Origin: Panagrolaimus kolymaensis | Taxonomy: Eukaryota; Nematoda; Chromadorea; Rhabditida; Panagrolaimidae | Assembly (NCBI GenBank): GCA_028622995.1 | Contig: JAJQJQ010000003.1 | Span: 1,984,001 to 2,048,000 of the forward strand | DNA: 64,000 nucleotides | Direction of reading: 5' to 3' | Shown: piece after piece, positions 1-13,641 of the stretch | Numbering within the stretch: position 1 is the stretch's first letter | Layout of the letters: the number at the start of each line of letters is the position of its first letter | Position numbers and translations under genes: made by a program | Notes under the pieces: model-generated | What the model saw: only the letters and a program-made list of their open reading frames with translations | The model's database searches: none | What the model was told of the DNA's origin: nothing

Positions 1-2826
1 TCAAAAGGCAAAGAAAAAATGTTTCATTTTATTGATGTTGTTGTTCTTTGAAATAATGATAATGGCCATATTTTTTCCACCCTTAATTTTTTTTAAAATA
101 AAAAGTCAGATGACAACAAAAATAATGAAGTCCTTTTTATACTATTTTAGCAGCAACAGAAAAAAAAGGGAAAAAAGCTATCAATTTTATTGCAGCAACA
201 GCAATAAATAAATGAGTTTAAAACACAGCTGAAAATTTGCCTCTTTTTTCTCCTCAAAAAAGCAAAACAAAATGGATAATTGTTGTTGAAAGTCGTGTGA
301 CTCTATTTTAAGAGAAGAGGGATTTTAATATATATAAAAGATAGGAAGCGAATATAGACAACAGCAACTGCAGCAGAAGTACCACCACAGGTGGTTATTA
401 TAAAATTGGAAAAAAAAACAATAGTCGGATTAAAGTCTTATTGTTTTGAGAGAAAAAAAATGCTAAAAGGGTGTTCCCATTATTGTTATTTTATTTTTTC
501 AAATTTAAGAATTTCTCCATCGTCATTTTTATATTTCCTTGCCACTGAACGCATGATCTCGTGTTCAGACAGATGGGAGGAAGAGAGGGAAAAAAATGAC
601 ACACGTGACTGACGATGCCACAACAATGATTTTTTATTTTGCAGACATTGAAACATTAAGCAACGTAGATATACTTTTACACGTGATTCCAACTAATAAA
701 CATTTCATTTATCATAACGCCTCGAAAAAAATTAATGAGAAATTGAAAAGCGGCAAACAAAAAAAGTGAGAGAAAAATGTGAGAAAGAGAGATGTTTATC
801 ATAAAATAAAAAAGACTATTATTTTGCATGTATTAGTTTTAGTTTACGAATGCACGAATGATGCAAAAAAGTTCCTGGATTGAAAAAAAAAATGCAGCAA
901 AGCATGTGGCGATCACGTTTTCTTTTATTTTTTCAAGGTGTTTTGGAACGCTTTAGTCCACTTTAAAGCACTCAAGTATATCATTCTTCTCGCATATTTT
1001 ACAAAAAGTAAAAATATTTGTTGGACTTTAGTTGTAAAAAAATGCATACAAAAACGGAAAATGATGTAACAATGCTTTAAATTTAAAACTCTGTTTCCTT
1101 TAAATATTGCTGAAAATTATGCATGTATGTATTTGCAAGCACAAGGTCAAACAAAAGAGATAAACTCTTTTTTGTAAAAATATAAAGTCAGAACACAAAT
1201 AATTAAAAGTAATAAATGTTTGAATTTATTTTTACACTAAACTCCACCACCAAATATTGACCGTTAACTTTGGTTGGTTGGTTTAACGATGTTGCAATCC
1301 AATATCAAATTTTGAAAAGAGAGAGAAAAAGAAGATGGGAACAACAAAGAAAAAGAAACCAATCGAATGTTCGCGTTATTTCTCTTCTTCTTCTTATTCA
1401 TTTATTTTTGCGCTATTGGCGCTACATATGTGAATGTGAGTGAGGGATGTTTTTCTTTTTTCCCTTATTTTCTTCTTCTTCCTTGTTCGACCATTTCTAT
1501 ATATTTCTTTCTCTATGCTAAACATCTGCAAAAAAGAGAGGAAATCACGCTGACTCTAAAAAAGCCTTATGATGTTAAAAAGAAAAAATAGGAAAGCTAT
1601 TGCTTTGCTTTGCTTTGATTGAAGTTGGAAAACAACAAATATAAAGAAATATATTGCAACCATAAAAAGAAAAACTAAGGAAATGGTGAATAATTTGTAA
1701 TAAAAAAGCAAACATTCAATAAAAAAAGTTTTAAAAATTAAAGCAAAGGAAAAATTTATACAGATGGCTTTTCACTTATTTTTTGAAAAGCTGATTTTTG
1801 AGTTTAAACAAAAAATGTATAGGTTATGGTTGCTTGACATGTATGTAGCAAAAGTAAAAAAATTTTTGATAAGTTTTTACTGATAAAAAAGAAAAATTTA
1901 TTTTGAGTTGTTTTCATAGAAGCAAAGCAGATTTGCTGACAACAACAAAAGAAAAAACTAACTTTAGCTCTCTCAAACCTAATTTTTTCTGTAACATAAT
2001 CTAATAAACTTTTTCAAGGATAAATATTTACTAAAAATGATTCAGTCACGCGAAATATTTTTTTACCCCTTTTTGAATGGCAAAAATAGGTAACACTTTA
2101 TTTATTGCAGAAATCAAGGATAGATAAATACGCATAAACAATTTCCTTATTTTTCTCTTTCTCATGCAAAATAGAATTAAAAAGGATTTAGAACGCAGCC
2201 TTTGCAGTTACTTCAGTCAAATATTCGAATTTTCGTGCAAAAATGAGAAAAATAATTAGTGCATGCATAAAGTAATAATACATGTTAACTCATTTTTTTT
2301 CGAAATAAATAAAAAGCACTAATTTGACTTATTTTTTTTTATTGACAGCTAAATGTTGTTTTTCTTTTATGTATGTGGGAGAGAGAGAGAAATTGTATAG
2401 TAAGAAATTATATTACAACTTTGCACTTTAAAAGAAATCACTTTTATTTTTGCTACATTTATCCGTTTAGAGAAATTTTAAAAAGTTAATTGCTACTTTC
2501 CCATCCCATAACGTAAAGGTCGAATCAGCAATAAAATCTCAAAGGTGTATGTGTATACGAATTTTAAAACAAACACATTTTTTTCCTGCACAAACAAAAA
2601 TCAGAAAAGGGTGAGAAGAAAAAAACGAAGAACTCGATAATAAAAAAAATCCATCTTTGTATATGTATGTACTAGAGCATAGAATCTTGCAACGAAAAAA
2701 TCAGCTGCGCTTTGAAAAACTTTGTCACGCTTCTTTACATTTTTATAATAATACTAGTTTCTAGCTTTTTGTTTAATTAATTTGAATCATAATTTTTTGT
2801 AAAATATTAATATTTGGATAACTTCA
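1..2826. other. Non-coding stretch upstream of sax-1
   Basis: No protein gene or structural RNA is supported here; open frames are short and low in complexity. The sequence is A/T-rich with many A and T runs and a short GA repeat near 2380. A TATA-like string (tatataaaag) lies at 331-340. The right edge is an acceptor-like attcag-type site ending at 2827, seven bases before the sax-1 ATG. Part of this stretch may therefore be outron or 5' intron of sax-1; that is inference. Confidence 0.5.
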
Positions 2827-2833
2827 GACAATT

Positions 2834-4607
<1,774 letters not shown>

Positions 4608-6420
4608 TATAAATGTGGCTTTTATCACAAACATTGTGCAAAAAAATAAATTAATAAAGAAGATCCAAAACTATAATTCCAAAATCTTATCACTTAACTG
4701 ATTTATAGACGACACACTTTCTTTTAAACTTTGTATATAACTTTATGATAATTTACTATGCTTTATAAATTTTTCTTTTAAATAAATAATTTTTTTCTTC
4801 AATCAAATGTTAGTGAGAAGAAAAAGCAAAGGAAAAGAACAAAGACCCACAAAAAATTCTAAAATCGTTTTTTAAACTTTTGCTCTGTTACACCGTTATT
4901 CTGTAACATTAAATCATTCATTCAAATAAAGATTTTTTTAATGGTATTTATTGCCACTTTCCTCAACCTTGTTCAAAAGGAAAATAGGAGTCAAAGAAAG
5001 GCCATTAAAGCAGAATACAGCTATAAATCTCATTATTTTCCCCCGAAAACAAAATCATTTATTTCGAAAGAAAGGAAAAATCAAACCACCCTGAAAGCAT
5101 TTTATTGCAGAGAAGGTTGAAACAACAAAGAGAAAATTAGCATTCTCAGCATGAAAAATTGCCTTTTATACTTCAAAAAAAAAAGAGGTAACCAATGAAT
5201 TAGTTTTTTATTTTGAATTCTTTTTCAAAAAACCTTGGGAATTATTTTGTTTGTTTGTTGAAAAAAGTTTGAGGACAAAGTTTAAAGGATACAGTAGTCG
5301 ACAAACTAAACAATCTACAAGTTTTACCTTTTTTTGAATATTGCGAAATAATTTTGATTTATACGGTAAAGAAAAAATAGTTTAAGAATATACAGAATAA
5401 AACTACATGTGATCATATCGGTAAAAACTTAATAAAACAAAACTAATTCAAAAAAAAAAATAGATGTTTGGCATTTTTTTGATCTGTCATAAATGTGTGA
5501 GGTTCAAGAAAAGGTAGACAAAAAAATATTTGAATTAAAGCAAATATAAAAAAACGAATTTGGACTTGAAGAAGAAGAAGTTGGTGGATAAAATCAAGAA
5601 ACCATTTTTGAGATTTAAAAAAGTGGGATTTGCCAAAACACATAAACAAAAATAAAAGTTTTCTTAATGGAAAATAAATAAAAAAGAGACTTTTTTGAAG
5701 CATAACATAGCTACAAGTAAAAGCGATTCAACGATCAGTAATTATGACTAAAAATCTACGATAATTATGGACGACTCATGAAGTTCAGAAAATTTAAACA
5801 AAAAAAGAAGGAGAAATAAAAAAAGTATGGATTTTTTTCAATAATTTTTTTTAATAAAAAATGCGTATAATAATTTTATTAAACATAATAAATAAGCTTT
5901 TCTCATCGATTACATTTGTTTTTATTTATAATTTTTTCTTCACAATATTCTAATTTATAACTCACTTATTCTTGGTGGACTCATGGATAAAAAATTGTTT
6001 TAAATAATCGTTTAAAGCTGATTTAAAAAAATTTATCTTTATTTGTTTTATTTTTTCTGCTGTAGTTTTTCCCAAGCGATGCTACCATTTCCGAGGTACT
6101 AAAGTTTTTAGCCAATGGCAAAAAAAATCAAAACAATCTTAGCAACAACACACTCGCAAAAAAAGTTTTTAAAGCTCCACCTTTTTTGAACCTCTTTCAA
6201 GTTTATTTCCCTCATAAAAGCACCGATGGGGGTCAAACTTTATTTCATTTGAAAACTTTTCCTCCTTTTTTCTATCGCGCTGCTGACAAAACTTAGTCAG
6301 CCCTCTCAGATTAGAGCAAACTTTGATAGAAATGCCATCCATTTTTTTAAAACTTTCTCGATAATTTATTTAAAATACCCTTTTTAGCTCTATTTTCATA
6401 ACTACCATTTTTGATCAGAT
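4608..6420. other. Intergenic, 3' of sax-1 and 5' of the cysteine-rich gene
   Basis: Apart from likely sax-1 3' UTR (AATAAA copies near 4645 and about 4780), I see only A/T-rich sequence and no supported gene. The last 200 bases before 6421 become T-rich on the + strand and lead into the start of the next gene. Confidence 0.5.
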
Positions 6421-7186
6421 ATGCTCGTTATTTATTTTGCAGTTATTTTTGCTACCCTCACTCAAGCATGGATCTCTGATGAAAAGGCTGAACAACGTAA
6501 GTCTTCTTTAATTAAAAATATAATAGAATTAATTGATAAAAATCATTCCATACGTTTAATTTTACCTAGGCTAAAAAATTTAATGTTTTTGAAATTTTTA
6601 CGTTTTTTTGTGTGTTTTTTAAAAAATCTTATTTAAGATTTGAATCAACGCAATAATTTTTCTAATTATTGATTGTTTAATTTTAGTTTCGGAACAATGT
6701 TGTCCACCCAACGCATGGGAATGTTGCTCAGATGCGCTCAAATATCACATTCCTTTGAAATGCCTTGATAAAATGCCTTTTGACAAAACCATTGAAGCTA
6801 TTAATTGCTTGCAAAGCAAAATGTTTCCAAACTCCAGCTTTAATATTGATGGTAATTATAACCAAATTCTCTCAATAAAAATTAATTCATATTATTTTTT
6901 AGCATCTTACTGTTGTCATATTTTCAGTAAAAGTGAAGAAGATCCGACTGATATTTGCGCCGCCAATTGCAGAAACACCCTTTTAACTGTAGCGATGGAA
7001 CCTGAAAAGCGTTTAAAGAAAGCATCTCATTGCGGTAATCACTTTCATACTCATACCGTAAGGGTTTAATTTATTCAAAAATATAAAATAAAATGAGCTT
7101 CAAAATTTTAGTGCTTTAAGAAATGCCTCAAGCAACAACAAGAAAGTAATTATAAAGATTCGTTCTCATATTATTTTTATTGCTAA
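6421..7186 (+). CDS. Small secreted cysteine-rich protein, unknown family
   Basis: Four exons are read: 6421-6496, 6687-6851, 6903-7057 and 7112-7186, giving about 156 residues. The first exon encodes a hydrophobic signal peptide ending around Thr-Gln-Ala. The mature part is rich in cysteines in a regular layout: EQCCPP, WECC, LKC, NCLQ, SYCCH, DICAANC, HCG, then CFKKC and a terminal Cys. The CC pairs and spacing recall nematode secreted cysteine modules such as the DB domain, but I cannot assign it. The donor after THT (gtaagg at 7058) is chosen because it keeps a Cys-containing last exon open; the alternative donor at 7035 would stop after two codons. It faces the DDAH gene tail to tail. 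Function unknown; likely extracellular. Confidence 0.75.
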
Positions 7187-7911
7187 AAACTATTAGCCCA
7201 CATCTTCGTTTTTAAATATCGACTATCATGCTATGAGTTCTTTTTATTTTTACTCACCACTCATAAATTCCATTTCTTGGTAGTTTTATTTCCATTTAAA
7301 TTTGCTAATTTTCAAAAAAAAAATCGTACCATTGTAACATATCTTTATTATTACCGCTTTAAGTTTTTAAAAGTTTTTGTCTTATTTTTTTTTTCGTAAA
7401 TATTTTTGTTAAGCTTCCACAATCCTTTAAAGGCTTAGTTTCTTCCCACTTTTAAAAATAAAAAAATAAAAAATACTCTTTGTCTCATTACCATTTTAAT
7501 TTTCATACATTGTTTTGGTATCATTTATCATTCAACCGAATTTTGTTTCCTTCCACCTTTTATCTCTCTTTATCTTGAAAATTGTAATCTCTTCTTGCCT
7601 TTTGTTTCTCAACGTTTATAATAGTATTTTTTTTAACTTTTTAAAAATGGTTTAATATTTTTTTCTAACTTTTTAATTAACTGACGAATGCGGTTTTATC
7701 AATTGGCTTTTTGTAATTTTCTTTTTTGATTATAGTTTTTTGTAATAAAATTTGCATACGTGAAACGAATTTTTTAAGTTGTTTAGATTCTATTAGCAAA
7801 TCAATTGCGAGCAATATTTTTTGCAATTATTTAAACTAAAACTTTTATAAAACTAATAAACAAAATGCAAAAAAACGAGAAAAAAAATTAAAAGAAAAAT
7901 CAACAATAATA
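7187..7911. other. Tail-to-tail intergenic spacer
   Basis: Lies between two convergent stops. It is A/T-rich, with T runs on the + strand and no supported gene. It presumably holds both 3' UTRs. Confidence 0.5.
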
Positions 7912-8880
7912 TTATTCCAAAGCTAGGGTACAACATTTAGCTGAACCACCACTTTTGAGAAATTCAGACATATCAACAAAAACGGGCTTATATCCAAGCT
8001 TCTCTAAAATCTTTCCTGTTTCATCTGATCCTTGATTCATTATAACACTTTTGCCAACAACCACAGCATTGCAAGCAAAGTTAGATGCATCTTTTTCACT
8101 GATCTAAAAGTTTTTCATTTTGTAAAAATTGTTTCTCCGATTTTTGAGGTTAAAAACTTACAGGAACAAGTTCAATTTCATTTTTCATATTATGTTGTGT
8201 GACTTGATCGAAGGATTGAGGATACCATAAAGCTAATTCTTCTGTTAAAGGGCAAAAACTAGTATCAATATGATAAAATCGAGGATCGACGAGACGGCAA
8301 CCAAATACGGTAAAGGGATCATTATCATTTTTAAGTTTGTTTGCTACATCATCGAGAGCTTTTGCATCAGTCCTTGGTCCAACACCGCAAAACAATCGAT
8401 TACGACTTTTACCCGCCCATAAAGCATCCCCAGCTCCTTCAAAGACTATATCATCATCTCCAACGGTTTCATACCCATTTTCTTTAAACCATTTATCAAA
8501 GAAAAATTTTTCTCCTTTTCTTTCTTGATATTGAAAAGTCGCTAAATAAGCTTTATTTCCACGAATTACTGCAGCATTAGCAGCAAAAACAAGATCAGGG
8601 TAATTTTCAGCTCCCTAAAAATTGTCAGATAAAATAATATTTTATAAAAAAATTTATATCTTAAGCTTACTTCCGGTTCCAAAACTTTGATTTCAGCGCC
8701 TGCTTTTTCCAAAGATGATTTCAAAGTTTCCCATTGTTTGTGAGCTTTTTTTTCATTTACTGGATTACTTGGATCCATCCATGGATTAATCGAATATTTA
8801 ACCGTGTAATGAGTTGGACGAGTCATCAATATTTTTTTGACCACATTTGTCGCAGATTTAAGTTTAGTAGACGTCGACAT
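7912..8880 (-). CDS. DDAH-family amidinohydrolase
   Basis: A member of the dimethylarginine dimethylaminohydrolase / arginine-deiminase-like (pentein) superfamily, about 284 residues, the usual size for DDAH. Three exons: 8671-8880, 8162-8614 and 7912-8103, all joined in phase 0. Motifs: an N-terminal RPTHYTVKY, NPWMD; AENYPDLVFAANA, matching the pentein substrate-binding strand; GAGDALW; FYHIDTSFCPL with the catalytic His of the HxDT motif; and a C-terminal GGSAKCC with the candidate nucleophilic Cys. The enzyme should hydrolyse a guanidino compound such as methylated arginine, but the true substrate cannot be read from sequence. The ATG at 8880 gives a natural N-terminus. Upstream on its sense strand is T-rich sequence. 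Confidence 0.88.
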
Positions 8881-9699
8881 ATTTTTGCAGGAAAAAATAA
8901 AAACAATGGTTTAATTTCCCTATCGTCCTTTTAATATTGTTTTAATAATAAAATAACTTTCTTGATTAATTATTTTTTCATCCGCCTTAATTTGGAACCA
9001 TCGTTATTACTTTAAAAAATCCGCCTTCAGTACACAAGTACGGAAATTATGATCGCGCACCGTCATCGTGGTTCACATGAGTCCGTCGTGTAGGTAAAAA
9101 AGAAGTTCTGCCATGGCTGTAAATCATTTTTTGGTTTTAGTAATTTTTTTTTTTTCCCATTGGTTCACTGATTATTATGACATTTTTTCGTAACTCAAAC
9201 TTTAATGATAAAGAAAAAAAGTTTTTATTTGGTTGCGAAACTAAAACAATAAAAATTGAAGATAAAAAAGTTATAAAAAAGAGAAAAGACTAGTGAGAAA
9301 GAAAATCAATCATAAAAGAAAATACAAAATAATTTAATTTAAAGGCAAGTTTAATTTTGAATGCAAATAACTGTAGAATGAAAAAGCAAGAAAAAAAACA
9401 TAACCGAATATTTTTGAAAATGATACAAAAAAAGAAAGACCCGAGATTGCAAAAGTATTTATAAAAAAAGGCATGAAAAGAAACTTGATTTGTCGCCGCA
9501 TGTTTTTTACCCCAAATAAAACGGCAAAGTAGCAAACGAATTCCAAATATTCAGATTCTCAATAAATGCCCCAAAATTAATAATAAAAACAATTAAAAAA
9601 CTCAAACTAAACGTTTTTGTGCAAAATTATGGCCGTAATACCCGAATGAATAATGATGAATGATGAATGATAAACTACGACTACAAAATCAAAGTTTTT
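8881..9699. other. Intergenic between DDAH and the MET-like kinase
   Basis: No gene is seen. It holds two copies of TCCGCCTT (8981-8988 and 9020-9027; reverse AAGGCGGA), a motif that recurs in other gene-free parts of this window. The right part is probably the 3' UTR of the MET-like kinase. Confidence 0.45.
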
Positions 9700-12600
9700 T
9701 TAAACCACAGCAGTAATAGAACTTCCGCTTCGAGATGATCCTGCTCCAATGGTGGATGGAGGAATATTTCGAACTGGGGTTGGTCGTTCATATTCACTAT
9801 TAATCTGATCAGGATTTTGCTGGGAAAAGTTATGAAGAATATTGTTTATTTGAATTTTGAGTGTATCAAAAGTGGGCCGAGATTCGGGCCTTTGATCCCA
9901 ACAACACATCATAATTGTATATCTAAAAAAATCAATGTTTAGTTTCTCCTCTCGTTTTTTATAGGAACTTACAAATCTGGTGGACAATATTGAGGCTTTT
10001 CTAGTCGCTTTCCACTATCAAGCAACGTCACCACTCCTTGCATATCAAGTCCATCATAAGGAACTGCGCCACGTTGAAACAATTCCCAAATAACCACGCC
10101 AAACGACCAAACGTCGCCTTTGACTGTGAACTAAAAATAATAATTAATCATATAAATGTCTTTCATATTTTAAAAGTAAACAAACAGTTTTGTCATTTAA
10201 TAAAGCTTCGAGTGGAAGCCATCGATATGGGAGACGTGGATTATTGCTTGATACGTATTCATAATTATTGTCAGTTTGTCTTGAAAGCCCAAAATCGCTT
10301 ATTTTGCAATTTTCATACGTGGAGTTTAGTCTAAAAGTAAGCAAGGTAGATATAATTCTTTAATATACTGCTTTAAACTTACAAACAATTTCGGGTGGCT
10401 AAATCTCGATGAACCACATGCTTATGACTTAAATAAACCATGCCTTCCAATATTTGAGTAATATAAGAAAAGCATTGGCCAATGGTGGGTTTATTAGTAG
10501 GATCGCGAAGATACTCTTGAACACTTCCACCTCGCATAAATTCGGTAACAATAAAAATACTATAATTCTCACGAGTCCATCCAATAAATCCAACAATATT
10601 TTCATGTTTGCAACCTTTCACCATTTCTATTTCCTTCCTAGCTTCATCTTCACTTATTTGAGCTCGAGTTATTTTAACTGCAACTTCAATAAAATTTGCA
10701 TCATTGATATTTTGTCGATATTCAGCAAGTCGAACTTCAGCGCTATTCCCTTGAAAGTTAATTTTTAAATTAAGAAAGAAAGGTTCCTCAAATATTAATT
10801 TTCTTTTACCTTCTCCAATTTTTCTAATAAATTTCAGCTGACTCAATCGAATGGTGCCTTCATGAATTTCATCTAGAGGAATACCTGGTACAACGTTGTA
10901 ATGTTCTAAGAAAAGAAAGAAAAATCAACGAAAGAAAAGTAAAGTTAAAGTAAAAAACGGGGGGAAAGCATTTGTTAAAGTTTTTTTATAAGCAACATAA
11001 TCGTCAAAAAGCACCTGAACCATATTCGAAAATGACCAAAGTTAAAAAGTTGGGACAACAAAATAAAATCATTAAAAAAGAAAGGAAAAGATTTGGTATA
11101 TGCAACATATTTACCTATGGGGGATGCGTTGTCTTGAAAAGGAAGCTTACCACGAGCTTTATTAGCTTTATTTTTAATTTTCTGAAAAATTAAATTTACC
11201 TTTATTAAAAAATGTGTTTATAATGTTTATTACGTTTGTGAACCGCTTTGTAATAAGGCAATATAATGCCACAATCACGGCAACAAGGATGATGAAAGCA
11301 GCTGCAAATCCAACATATCTCCAACTTCTAAAATTTATATATGAAAATTAGGTTTCCAAAATGGTAAAAGTTTGTTTACTTCATATGACTTTTTGCTTTT
11401 GGATCTTCCGTGGTGGTGTTGGTCACAAATTTATTTTCATCAAAAGATTTCTGTAATGCAAAACGGGGATATTTCTGATTTAATTCCCCGATTATGGTGA
11501 CATTACAAGATTTATCGCGTTGACTGGAACCTCGGCAAAGAATACTAAAAAATATATATACTTTTTGAGGTTAAATTGTATTTAAATAATTAAACGTACT
11601 AATTATCTTGATATGAAATAATATCACAGCCACCTGTGCACGCCGTGATTTGAGGATTCTTAAGTTTTTCAAAATTTTGACCATGAATGACATAATCTCC
11701 ATCAGTAAACTGTAAAAAAAGGAGTTTTTGAGTAAAAGAAAATTGCCAAAGAATTATATTATTCTTACTTTATAGAAATCAATTGATGGCGGACAAACAT
11801 TTTTCATAAAATTACCAGTTTGACAAATCAATTTTCCTTCAGGCATAACAATTCCACTTCCATCTCGATTAACACAAAAGCCACAATTTAATGGATCTTC
11901 CCAAGAAATATTATTACAACTTTGGTATAATTCAACGCAAGAAATCTGCATATTATTAATCTACAATTTTTTGGCGTAATTTATTTAATTTTATTTTTGT
12001 ATTTTTAGACTTACAATATTATCCCCTCTTGGATTTACGAAAAGCAATTGGCCCCTGGGTTTTAAATATTCTAGCATGTGCGGCCCACGACGTGCAGGGC
12101 GCCACATTAAAGTGTTATCAATTTTTGTAGGGTCAAGTTGAATCTAAAAATAATATTTTTGGAAAGTTCTTTTACGTTTTTTCAATGACTCACTCGTCTC
12201 ATTCTGTTGTCCTCATCGATGGCAAATAACGTGCTTGGATCATTACTTTCTCGAAGAACCACAAAAGATGGGAGAGAACCTTTATATATGGGTTTCCCAA
12301 AGAAAGGTTTATAATTTTCTAACCAAGTATATCTCCGAGCTGTATTATTGGATATATGTAAGTTGCAATTTTCGTAAGGATCAGCACCTTTTCTCTGGAA
12401 TCTTTTTTTTAATTTTTTTTTGTAATTTTGAATAGATTTAACTTACATTATTGACTGATTGACAAAAAGGAAGTGGGGTACTTTTTTGCATCGTGAAAAT
12501 AAAACAATCATCTGGAAGTTCAAGGTAATTTTTATCTTGACATTTCTAAAAATTCGTGAATTTTTCATTTTTTAAATTAAAAAGCAACAATAAAACTCAA

Positions 12601-13641
12601 ACTTACTTTACGTTTATTATCATCGGTTGTGAAATCAGATTGACATAGATTCCATGTATGGTCAAAGCGTTCCTGAATTTTTTCGACGTCAAATTCGCAA
12701 ATGGTTGTATTTTTATTTTGACTTTTAATCGAAATAATCAACTTTCCATTATCTGGAAAATATATTGCTGCTGTTGCGACATTATGGATAGATTTTTCAA
12801 GGTTATCATAGTCGTCGCCTTGGCAAGCCAGAGTTAAATCAATCCTTGAGTCCAAATTCTTTGTTTGGTCGTTATTACATATTCGAGTGATGCGAAGTTC
12901 ATGGTTTACACGATTGTAATCAACATCAATTGAACCCATCATTGCTAAATCTTTTCGATATACTGAGCCCACGAAAAATGTATGCGTGAGAGTAGAAAAC
13001 GCAGCAACTGCAGTGAATTCGCTTAACAAATGTTTATCATCAGCCCATTTCACCATTTCAAATTTGGAAGTTTTCGTTGGTTCAAAAACATAAATGGAAG
13101 CCAATGTTTTGTTGGTTGAAACTATCCTAATAAAGATTTTTTCGTCCACCAACGAAGCAGTGACATAATCAAAGGAAGTATGAGGGAATTTGAGTTGTTC
13201 ACAATCTGGTTCATCATCGGCAGTTTTCTTACAAACACTAAAATTTTTAAAGTTACAAAAAAGTTAATTTCAACGGATTTAAACTACCAACCTACAACCT
13301 TTTGGATTACATACCAAAACAGAATTTTCATTAATTATTTTGAATTCCAAAAATCTATTTTTATCATGCAGATTTTCTGCGAGGGTAATATTTCCAATTT
13401 TATTTACTGCAAATGCCCCTTTTGCATCGGATGGTTTTTCAAAAACTATTTTATCTTCTAACGCAAAAGCTAATATTGACCCATATTGAGAAATACCTCG
13501 CACGAAATTATCACCAAAATCATGTAATATTTTTGATTCATGCCATGAATGTTGTGGTTCTGAGATCGATGATAATGAAATAAAAAAACAATAAAATAAA
13601 ATGAGCAATTTAAAAAGTTGCTGGCTGCTTAATATAGCCAT
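9700..13641 (-). CDS. SEMA-PSI transmembrane receptor tyrosine kinase (MET/SVH-2-like)
   Basis: A receptor tyrosine kinase of roughly 900-1000 residues with MET/RON architecture. Early exons: 13292-13641, 12607-13237, 12447-12545, 12194-12394, 12015-12143, 11769-11960 and 11709 downward. A signal peptide (LLILFYCFFISLSS) is followed by a SEMA propeller over about 440 residues, then a PSI module with its Cys set (SCVELYQSC, NCGFC), a short IPT-like stretch, and a transmembrane helix near 11270-11330. The cytoplasmic kinase has GEGNSAEV, AVKIT, the Glu of EDEARKEIE, HRDLATRN, SDFGLSR, and RWLPLEAL in place of the usual APE. The tail is short, ending SITAVV. All catalytic residues are present, so it is probably active. 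C. elegans has T14E8.1 (svh-2) and F11E6.8 in this class; I favour svh-2. The ATG at 13641 is chosen because it begins the signal peptide. Confidence 0.88.
10750..10809 (-). other. Stop-free 60-nt intron inside the kinase glycine loop
   Basis: This intron splits the ATP-binding loop between GEG and NSAEV. It begins GTAAAAG, ends TTTCAAG, and is exactly 60 bases. It is open in the reading frame, encoding 20 extra residues if retained. Removing it restores the canonical glycine loop, so splicing is the default reading; retention would give an in-frame loop insertion. Confidence 0.6.

Noticed and set aside
11155..11210. An 18-nt intron (GTAAAT...TTTCAG) in the juxtamembrane part of the MET-like kinase
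   Set aside because: Too short. An earlier donor (GTAATA after the Thr-Asn codons) gives a normal intron of about 60 nt and keeps phase 0.
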